A DNA stretch of 63,039 bases from JANMDS01 sp031430575 (GTDB taxonomy: Bacteria; Pseudomonadota; Gammaproteobacteria; Burkholderiales; Casimicrobiaceae), in contig JANPBT010000082.1 in assembly GCA_031430575.1 (NCBI GenBank), positions 1 through 63,039 on the forward strand, written 5' to 3'. Position numbers and translations under genes: made by a program. The notes below the pieces were generated by a model. That model saw nothing but the letters and a program-made list of their open reading frames with translations, had not been told where the DNA came from and searched no databases. Below are positions 1 to 6,487 of this stretch, piece by piece. Numbering within the stretch: position 1 is the first letter of the stretch; each line of letters begins with the position of its first letter.

Positions 1-114
1 GATCAAGCCAGAGCCGAGGTGTTTAAGTGGATTGAGCTCTACTACAACCGCGAGCGACTACACTCCGCTTTGAACTACCGCTCGCCTGAGCAGTTCGAGA
101 ACCAACTAACTTAG
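1..114 (+). CDS. IS3-family transposase OrfB, C-terminal fragment (cut by window edge)
   Basis: The frame is open from base 1 to a TAG at 112-114. Its 37 residues read like the end of an IS3-group DDE transposase: the motif WIELYYNRERLHSALNYRSP is the usual C-terminal segment that follows the last catalytic glutamate of the rve integrase core. The catalytic residues lie upstream of the window, so integrity of the gene cannot be judged. The protein would cut and join the ends of its own element. Family assignment is strong; the subgroup is not resolved. Confidence 0.85.
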   Translation, partial: DQARAEVFKWIELYYNRERLHSALNYRSPEQFENQLT

Positions 115-140
115 TGTCCGTGAATCCGGGGCAGGATCAG
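1..140 (+). mobile_element. right end of an IS3-family insertion sequence
   Basis: Directly after the transposase stop the sequence tgtccgtgaatccggggca (115-133) has the look of an IS3-group terminal inverted repeat. The outer boundary near 135-140 is inferred, because the left end and the target duplication are outside the window. Confidence 0.65.
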
Positions 141-175
141 ACTCAACCGGCCGTAAAACAGGCTAAAAACAGGCC

Positions 176-193
176 AATCTGCGCCGCAGGTAT
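176..193 (-). repeat. dispersed palindromic element, R arm alone
   Basis: Perfect aatctgcgccgcaggtat, preceded by an A-rich tract and aggcc as in several other copies. No F arm is present within 100 bases upstream. It lies between the IS end and pcnB. Confidence 0.9.
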
Positions 194-286
194 TCGCCCA
201 AAGCGCCTGAAAATCTGTGTAAACGAGGTTCGTGACCAAAAGTACCGGTGCGGCTATTTCGCCTGCCCGATTAAACTTATTGCGAC

Positions 287-1657
287 ATGCTTAAAAAATT
301 CTTAGAAAAGCTGATGCCGACGCCGGGCACACGGGTCAAGCGCGTAACCTTATCGGCTGCGTCGCATGGGATTGACCCAAAGCGGGTCGATGCGGCGGCA
401 ACCAAAGTCGTGGCCACGCTGCGCAATGCCGGGTTTGACGCCTATATCGTCGGCGGCGCCGTGCGCGATTTGATGCTCGGCATCACGCCAAAAGACTTTG
501 ATATTGCCACTAATGCGACCCCGGAGCAGACCAAGCCGCTCTTTCGGAGGGCGTTCATCATCGGGCGGCGGTTTCGCATTGTGCATGTGATGATGGGCAA
601 CGAGACCTTGGAAGTCACGACGTTTCGCGGGGCATCTGATCGCGCTGCGCAAACCGATGCGCACGGTCGCGTGCTCTCTGATAATACCTACGGCACGATC
701 GAGGAAGATGCTGTGCGCCGCGATTTCACCGTCAACGCACTCTATTACGACCCGGTTGAGCAGATCGTGCTCGATTTCGTAAAGTCAAAAAAAGATATTG
801 AGTCGCGCACGATGCGGCTGATCGGCGACCCAGAAACTCGCTACCGAGAAGATCCGGTGCGCATGCTGCGCGGAGTTCGGCTGGCAGCGAAGCTGGGCTT
901 AAAGCTTGCACGCACCACGCAAGCGCCGATTCGCACCCTCGCGCCGCTGTTAACCAATGTGCCGCCCGCGCGGTTGTTTGACGAAATCCAAAAGCTTTTG
1001 CTCTCGGGCCACGCCGTCGAAACGCTCAAGCATTTGCGCGCCAACGGGCTGCATAAAGGCTTACTGCCATTGCTTGATGTGATCGTTGAGCAGCCGGAAG
1101 GGCAGCGCTTTGTTGATGCAGCGCTGACCAATACCGATGCCCGCGTTGCCGAAGGTAAGCCGGTGTCGCCAGCGTTTTTGTTTGCCGCATTACTCTGGCA
1201 CGAAGTGCTAAAAGCCCGTGATGCGGCCGTGCGCGGCGGGGCTTACCCTGCGCCGGCGTTGCAAGACGCGATGGATTCCGTGATTGAGTCGCAATGTGAA
1301 AACATGGCGATCCCACGGCGCTACACCACGATTACCCGCGAGATTTGGGGCATGCAACCGCGTTTCGAGCAGCGCTCCAATAGTGCAGCCGAGCGCTTCT
1401 TTGCGCAAGAGCGATTTCGTGCAGCTTATGATTTCTTGCTATTGCGCGCGCAGTGCGGCGAAGTGCCGATGGAGCTTGGCGAGTGGTGGACTAAGTTTCA
1501 AGATATCGAGCCACATGAGCGTGAGCGCATGATTCGCGCCTATCGCGAGACCTTGCAAGCCAATGGCCAGGTCGTCACCGGTGTAAAGAAACGTCGCCGC
1601 CGAAGTGGCGGGCGGGGCAAAGGCGCAGCGGCTGATTCCGCGCCCTCTCAGGGGTGA
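287..1657 (+). CDS. pcnB: poly(A) polymerase I
   Basis: This nucleotidyltransferase adds 3' poly(A) tails to RNA and so promotes decay. The 456 residues carry the class II signature: GGAVR at 56-60 and DFD at 70-72, the metal-binding aspartates. A tRNA-nucleotidyltransferase-type head domain and RNA-binding helices follow. The C-terminus is strongly basic (KKRRRRSGG), as is common in PcnB and rare in CCA-adding enzymes. The ATG at 287 has no good ribosome site; an alternative ATG lies at 314. The gene overlaps folK by GTGA, so the two are probably cotranscribed, an arrangement usual in betaproteobacteria. Confidence 0.93.
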   Translation: MLKKFLEKLMPTPGTRVKRVTLSAASHGIDPKRVDAAATKVVATLRNAGFDAYIVGGAVRDLMLGITPKDFDIATNATPEQTKPLFRRAFIIGRRFRIVHVMMGNETLEVTTFRGASDRAAQTDAHGRVLSDNTYGTIEEDAVRRDFTVNALYYDPVEQIVLDFVKSKKDIESRTMRLIGDPETRYREDPVRMLRGVRLAAKLGLKLARTTQAPIRTLAPLLTNVPPARLFDEIQKLLLSGHAVETLKHLRANGLHKGLLPLLDVIVEQPEGQRFVDAALTNTDARVAEGKPVSPAFLFAALLWHEVLKARDAAVRGGAYPAPALQDAMDSVIESQCENMAIPRRYTTITREIWGMQPRFEQRSNSAAERFFAQERFRAAYDFLLLRAQCGEVPMELGEWWTKFQDIEPHERERMIRAYRETLQANGQVVTGVKKRRRRSGGRGKGAAADSAPSQG

Positions 1658-2142
1658 AATTAGCGGTGATTGGGCTCGGCGCAAATCTTGGCCAGATGGC
1701 CACAGCGCTGAAAATGGCGGTGACCCAAATTGCAATGCTGCCCCATTCCCGTTTAGTCGCAGTCTCGTCGCTTTATGCCAGCGCACCGATCGAGGTTAAC
1801 CAAAGCCAGCCTGATTACCTGAATGCGGCGGCAGCGATTGAAACTGGGCTAGCGCCACATGAAATTCTCGCGCATCTGCACCGCATTGAGGCGCTTGCGC
1901 GGCGGCAGCGCGGCCTCTGGCATGCCGCGCGCACGCTCGATCTCGATCTCATTACCTGCGGCGCAGAAATCGTGCAATCGCCCACGTTGACGCTACCTCA
2001 CCCACGGGCGCATCTGCGGGCGTTTGTGTTGCTGCCGATGGCCGAAATTGTGCCGGACGGTGTGATCCCCGGGCAGGGGCGGGTGATTGATTTATTGCCA
2101 ACAGTGGCCAACCAGCAAATCCGTAGAATCGGCGCATTATGA
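1654..2142 (+). CDS. folK: 2-amino-4-hydroxy-6-hydroxymethyldihydropteridine pyrophosphokinase
   Basis: FolK transfers pyrophosphate from ATP to the pterin alcohol in folate synthesis. The 162 residues show GLGANLG at 7-13 and the family signature RTLDLDL at 93-99, followed by LPHPRAHLRAFVL. The start is GTG at 1654, overlapping the pcnB stop as GTGA; the end overlaps the next gene as ATGA. Residues 100-105 (ITCGAE) are encoded by an arm of the dispersed palindromic element. They fall where the family has a variable loop between LDLDL and the next strand, and the length looks unchanged, so function is probably kept. Confidence 0.93.
   Translation: MKLAVIGLGANLGQMATALKMAVTQIAMLPHSRLVAVSSLYASAPIEVNQSQPDYLNAAAAIETGLAPHEILAHLHRIEALARRQRGLWHAARTLDLDLITCGAEIVQSPTLTLPHPRAHLRAFVLLPMAEIVPDGVIPGQGRVIDLLPTVANQQIRRIGAL
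1952..1969 (+). repeat. dispersed palindromic element, F arm inside folK
   Basis: ttacctgcggcgcagaaa matches the F core over 14 contiguous bases (acctgcggcgcaga). It is read in the frame that gives TCGAE. No R arm follows. Confidence 0.65.
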
Positions 2143-2783
2143 AAAAAGCGCAATTGCGGTTTGTAGCCGTGGAAGGCCCCATCGGCGCGGGCAAAACCAG
2201 CTTGGCCACTAAGCTTGCGACGTGGCTCGGCGCAGATCGTCTTTTTGAAGCTCCTAGCGAAAATCCGTTTCTTTCGCGCTTTTATCAAGATGGGCCGCGA
2301 TGGGCGCTCGCGACCCAACTCTCCTACCTCTTTCAGCGCTCAGATCAATTGAGCGCGCTGGCAAATCGCCCGCGGCTTTCACCGCCGGTTGTTGCCGATT
2401 TCCTCCTCGATAAAGATCCGCTTTTTGCCCGACTCACGCTGACCCCCGAAGAGTTTGATCTTTACGTGCGCACTTACCGTACGTTGCAGCTTTCCACGCC
2501 TCGGCCTGATCTAGTGATCGTTTTGCAAGCGCCGGTTGACGTTTTGGCGCAGCGGGTCAAAAAGCGGGGTATCGGGTTTGAGCAGTCGGTGAGCGCTAAT
2601 TACTTGGCAAAACTGGCGGATGCCTACGGTGCCTACTTTCATGGCTACCGCGCGGCGCCCGTGCTCACGATCGACAGCACACACCTCAATTACGTCGAAA
2701 ATAGCGAGCACTTCAAGCATTTAACCGACAAAATTGAGACGATGACCAGTGCCCACGCATACTTTAAGCTGGCAGAAGCATAG
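2139..2783 (+). CDS. deoxynucleoside kinase (deoxyadenosine/deoxycytidine/deoxyguanosine kinase family)
   Basis: It phosphorylates deoxynucleosides in the salvage pathway. The 214 residues start with a P-loop GPIGAGKT at 13-20. The dNK-family E-N motif (APSENPFL), a long helical section and the R-rich lid VKKRGIGFE follow. The start codon overlaps the folK stop (ATGA), implying translational coupling. Folate and deoxynucleotide supply sit together in this cluster. Which base it prefers cannot be told from sequence alone. Confidence 0.85.
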   Translation: MKKAQLRFVAVEGPIGAGKTSLATKLATWLGADRLFEAPSENPFLSRFYQDGPRWALATQLSYLFQRSDQLSALANRPRLSPPVVADFLLDKDPLFARLTLTPEEFDLYVRTYRTLQLSTPRPDLVIVLQAPVDVLAQRVKKRGIGFEQSVSANYLAKLADAYGAYFHGYRAAPVLTIDSTHLNYVENSEHFKHLTDKIETMTSAHAYFKLAEA

Positions 2784-2841
2784 TTTTTTGTCGCTAAAGC
2801 TGATAAAAATGCGAAATAACGGAAAAGAATACTTGTTTGGC

Positions 2842-4899
2842 ATGAATCAACTTTTGGGTAAAAGTCGGGTGGAGTTTCAAAAACGCGCATTAGCCGCTGC
2901 AATGGCACTCGCATTTTCGCCTTTTGCTGTTGCAAATCTCGGCGAGGCCCGGCTGGAATCAGGCATCGGCCAAGCATTGCGGGTGCAGGTGCCCACGGTT
3001 GGCGTCGCGGCGGAAGATTTAGAGTCGCGATGTTTCAGACTTTTCCGCCCGAGCTCTGGCGATGGTATTCCGTTCCCAAATGATGCCCGAATCGATTTCG
3101 AAGAAACGGGCAACGTTCGTAAATTGCTGGTGCGCTCCAAAACAGCGATCCAAGAGCCAGTGATTAAATTTGGTGTTGAATGGATGTGTGGTTCGTCCAT
3201 TCGCCGCGATTACACGCTGCTACTTGACCCCGTCGCGCTCGCCGATCCCATGCCCATCGCGGCGCCATTGGTCATGCAAGCCACGCCAATTGCGCCACCC
3301 GCAGCGATCCAAAATATTGCGCCTGCGCGCACTGCCCGTGGCAGTGTTTTAGTCGATCTCGACGGCAATCCAGTTGCGCGTCCGCGGGCGGTCCGTAAGG
3401 CAAAGCCCGCTGACGGCAACTTGCCAATGGCAGTCGTTATTCCGCGCATGCGCGAAAGTGGTGCGCGTTTGGCGATCCGAAGCGGCGTCGATGGTTTGGC
3501 GCGTGATCTTGATTTGACCGCGCTGGCCGCACCGCGCTTGCGATTGTCGTCGTCGCTAACGATGGGTGGTACGGGCGCTACCGCAAGCGACGTTGACCGC
3601 GCAGTGATTGCCAATATGCGCAATCGCTTGCTTTCGGCACCGATTGAAAGTGATCTTCGCCCGCAACTCGAAGTTGAATTGATGATTGCGCAAAAGCGCA
3701 TCGGCGAGTTGCAAGCGCGATTAAATGCCGCTGATCCGAGCGGTAAGGCCACGGTATCGACGGTTGGTGCAGCACCCGGCGGCGTTGGTTTGCCGAGCGT
3801 TTCCGGTACTGCCGGTGGTTCATCGGCGTCGATGTCGCCCATTGCGTCACCGACCGTTGCAACCGCAAGTGCAGCGTCAGGCACAGCGGCGAGCGCAACG
3901 CCAGCGCAGCCCTCTGCCCTGCCAGCGACGCCCAACGCGGCCGCAGCGAAAGCCGCGATTTCGCGCGAAAAAAATCCGACGGATGGCAGCATTTGGAATC
4001 AAGTTTTGCGCTGGGCTTGGGCACCAGCGGGCTTGCTCGTCGCCGTCTTGGGTGGTGCGTTTTATTGGCTTTCGCGCAAGCGTAAACAAGAATCACAGGA
4101 GCGCGCCTATGCGGCGGCGGCGGCCGCTGTCGGGCTTTCTCCAGATCTCGTCGATCAGGCCGCGGGAGGCTTCGTTGACACCCGCATGCGGGCGATGGGC
4201 TCGATCATCAAAGGAGCGACCAAAGGCCGAGGGCCGCAATCATCCGGCGCGCTTGCGACCATTCGCAACGATAAAGCACCCGACACGCTCCCGCAGCGCC
4301 GATATGAGCCTGGGGACGGGATGACCACGATCAAGGCGCCAAGCGGTCATCCAAGTGCGATGGATCTAAGCGCTGAGCTTTTTCAGCCTAACTTCGACCC
4401 TGATAAATTGGGCGTATCGATGGTCTCCGCGATCACCGAGGAAGCGAGCGTTTATGTTGAGCTCGGGCGGCCCGAAGAAGCCATTGCCGTGCTCAAAGAT
4501 CATATTGATCTCGAGCGCGCTTACAGCCGTTCGACCCCTGCGCCTTGGTTAATGCTGCTTGACTTGCATCATCGCGCTGATGACCGACCTGCTTTCGAAG
4601 CGCTGCGCGCGGAGTTCATGAATAACTTCAACGGGCGCATTCCTGAGTGGGGCGCATTTGATGATATCAATGCCGATAAATCCCTTATGGAACACGAGCA
4701 TATCGTTGAGCGACTGGTGCGCTATTGGAGCACGCCCAAGTGTCATGAATACATTACCAAGCTCTTGTATGACCACCGCGATAATTCTCGAATTGGTTTT
4801 AGCTTGACCGCCTACCGCGAGCTGGTATTGCTCGATACGGTGCATAGCGCGGCTTTCCCGCCGATCGAGCAAGTCGGCGTGACGATTCCAGACGATTAA
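2842..4899 (+). CDS. FimV-like inner-membrane protein
   Basis: About 685 residues from the chosen ATG. Starts at 2749 and 2809 are possible, but 2842 gives a clean signal peptide: basic n-region, then the hydrophobic stretch ALAAAMALAFSPFAVA. After cleavage, LGEARLESGIGQALRVQVP matches the start of the FimV N-terminal domain. A long Ala/Ser/Pro-rich region with a coiled-coil segment (ELMIAQKRIGELQARL) follows, then one membrane helix (around residues 390-412, APAGLLVAVLGGAFYWL). The cytoplasmic TPR-like C-terminus contains GRPEEAIAVLKDHI. FimV proteins organise cell poles and type IV pili. No LysM motif was recognised. Its stop overlaps the convergent hydrolase stop by TTAA. Confidence 0.75.
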   Translation: MNQLLGKSRVEFQKRALAAAMALAFSPFAVANLGEARLESGIGQALRVQVPTVGVAAEDLESRCFRLFRPSSGDGIPFPNDARIDFEETGNVRKLLVRSKTAIQEPVIKFGVEWMCGSSIRRDYTLLLDPVALADPMPIAAPLVMQATPIAPPAAIQNIAPARTARGSVLVDLDGNPVARPRAVRKAKPADGNLPMAVVIPRMRESGARLAIRSGVDGLARDLDLTALAAPRLRLSSSLTMGGTGATASDVDRAVIANMRNRLLSAPIESDLRPQLEVELMIAQKRIGELQARLNAADPSGKATVSTVGAAPGGVGLPSVSGTAGGSSASMSPIASPTVATASAASGTAASATPAQPSALPATPNAAAAKAAISREKNPTDGSIWNQVLRWAWAPAGLLVAVLGGAFYWLSRKRKQESQERAYAAAAAAVGLSPDLVDQAAGGFVDTRMRAMGSIIKGATKGRGPQSSGALATIRNDKAPDTLPQRRYEPGDGMTTIKAPSGHPSAMDLSAELFQPNFDPDKLGVSMVSAITEEASVYVELGRPEEAIAVLKDHIDLERAYSRSTPAPWLMLLDLHHRADDRPAFEALRAEFMNNFNGRIPEWGAFDDINADKSLMEHEHIVERLVRYWSTPKCHEYITKLLYDHRDNSRIGFSLTAYRELVLLDTVHSAAFPPIEQVGVTIPDD

Positions 4900-5807
4900 G
4901 CGAAAAAATCTTCGACCAACCGAGCGACTCGCTCGGGCTGATCGTGATGCAAGTTGTGGCTTGCCTGCGAAATAACGTTAAAGCGGATAGATTGAAAAGC
5001 CGCTAAGCGCTCGCTAAATTCTGGGCTATGGGTTGACTCCGCGCCCATTTCTGCTGGGTCATCTTTTCCGTAGCCAAGCCACTGCGCAATTTGCGAATCA
5101 CTCGCGCCAACCCAGAGCACGGGCGCTACGATATTGCGCCAAATTGCAATGGATTCATCGAGCCGATATACCGTCGGGAACGGAAATTTATGCGCGGGAT
5201 CGGCGCGTAATTGAAATTGGCCATCTGGCAAAGCATCGGCCCACTCAGCGGCCAAAATTGCCGCCCGATTGGCGGTCAAATAGACATCGTTTTTTTGCAG
5301 CCGCGCTGCGACCGCTGCGAGTGATGCATAAGGACGCAATGTCTCGCCAGCCTTGATAGCATCAAGCCACTTTGCTATTTTCGTTGGCGCTTGCGCAGGT
5401 GAACCGCGCGGCACGCCAAATCCGTCAAGCGAAATGAGTCGCCGCACGCGCTCGGGGCGCACACCCGCATAAATTGTAGTGAGATTACCGCCCAGCGAGT
5501 GGCCCATCAAATTGACCGATACCTGCGGCGCAATTTCATCGAGAAGCGCATCTAAATCGGCCAGATAATCATGAAACCAATAGCCGCTTGTGTTTTCGTG
5601 GCTCCATTCGCTGCGCCCAAAGCCGCGCAGATCGGGCGCAACGACGCGCCATTCACCTGCGAGCGCGTCGACTAGAAATTGAAAGGTAAACGACGTATCC
5701 ATCCAGCCGTGCACCATAACTAAAAGCGGCGCGTTGGCATTACCCCACTCGCGTAAATGCACGCGCCGTCCGCGCAGCGTTAAGTATCGGCTGGTTGATG
5801 CTTTCAA
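4896..5807 (-). CDS. alpha/beta-fold hydrolase
   Basis: A 303-residue cytoplasmic hydrolase with no signal peptide. Visible parts are the oxyanion-hole motif HGW at 33-35, DLRGFGRS near 59-66, the nucleophile elbow GHSLGG with Ser104, and a late histidine region (SHNLHHD, about 283-289). The substrate is unknown; the cap region gives no clue. It is convergent with the FimV-like gene, the two stop codons sharing TTAA, and stands alone before ssb. Confidence 0.85.
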   Translation of the reverse strand: MKASTSRYLTLRGRRVHLREWGNANAPLLVMVHGWMDTSFTFQFLVDALAGEWRVVAPDLRGFGRSEWSHENTSGYWFHDYLADLDALLDEIAPQVSVNLMGHSLGGNLTTIYAGVRPERVRRLISLDGFGVPRGSPAQAPTKIAKWLDAIKAGETLRPYASLAAVAARLQKNDVYLTANRAAILAAEWADALPDGQFQLRADPAHKFPFPTVYRLDESIAIWRNIVAPVLWVGASDSQIAQWLGYGKDDPAEMGAESTHSPEFSERLAAFQSIRFNVISQASHNLHHDQPERVARLVEDFFA

Positions 5808-5841
5808 GATCAGAAAATCTTGCGTACTTTAAAACGCGACC

Positions 5842-6342
5842 TTAAAACGGAATGTCGTCGTCAAAATCATCCATCTTGGCGGGTTTTTTTGCTGCTGCTG
5901 GGGCGTTACCGCCACCACTGGCTGCGCGGGGCGCTGCCGGTGGGCGCGGCGCGCTCGATTGCTCGGCACTGTTGCTGCTGTCATCAAAGCTGGCATCGCC
6001 GCCGCTACCGCGCGCCCCGAGCATTTGCATGCGGTCACCCCGAATTTTGGTGCTGTATTTTTTCTCGCCAGTGGCTTTATCGTCCCAGCTATCGTATTGA
6101 ATGCGGCCTTCAATGTAGACGCTGCTGCCCTTTTTGAGGTATTCACCGACGACTTCTGCGGTGCGGCCAATAAATTCAATGCGATGCCAATCCGTGCGCT
6201 CTTGCTTCGCGCCTGCTTTATCTTTCCACTGCTCGGTGGTCGCCATAGCGAGCACGGCGACTGCCTCGCCGCTCGGCAGATAGCGCATTTCAGGGTCGCG
6301 CCCCAAATTACCAATTAACATTACGCGATTCAAAGAAGCCAT
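5842..6342 (-). CDS. ssb: single-stranded DNA-binding protein
   Basis: A 166-residue SSB. It starts MASLNRVMLIGNLGRDPEMR, the conserved first strands of the OB fold, continues through WHRIEFIGRTAEVVGEYL and VYIEGRIQYDSW, then has a Gly/Ala/Pro-rich linker. It ends in the acidic tip DDDIPF that docks partner proteins. The longer open frame to 6621 is rejected because this ATG has a GGGA ribosome site and matches the family start. SSB coats single-stranded DNA in replication, repair and recombination. It is divergent from uvrA with a LexA-like box between them. Confidence 0.97.
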   Translation of the reverse strand: MASLNRVMLIGNLGRDPEMRYLPSGEAVAVLAMATTEQWKDKAGAKQERTDWHRIEFIGRTAEVVGEYLKKGSSVYIEGRIQYDSWDDKATGEKKYSTKIRGDRMQMLGARGSGGDASFDDSSNSAEQSSAPRPPAAPRAASGGGNAPAAAKKPAKMDDFDDDIPF

Positions 6343-6455
6343 TGTTTTTTCCCATTTTTGAAGCTGGAGCGATGCGCTGCCTGCAGAATTAACCCGCATT
6401 ATCGCCGAACCCGCCTTTGCGCGCAGGCAGAATTCCTCGCAAATTCGGATCTTAT

Positions 6456-6471
6456 CTGAATTTACATACAG
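6456..6471. promoter_or_regulatory. probable LexA (SOS) operator between ssb and uvrA
   Basis: CTGAATTTACATACAG fits the Escherichia coli-type CTGT-N8-ACAG box with a single mismatch in the outer CTGT. It lies 16 bases before the first uvrA start and 114 bases before ssb, as in enterobacterial ssb-uvrA regions. Binding is inferred, not shown. Confidence 0.75.
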
Positions 6472-6487
6472 TATCATTACCCGTTTT

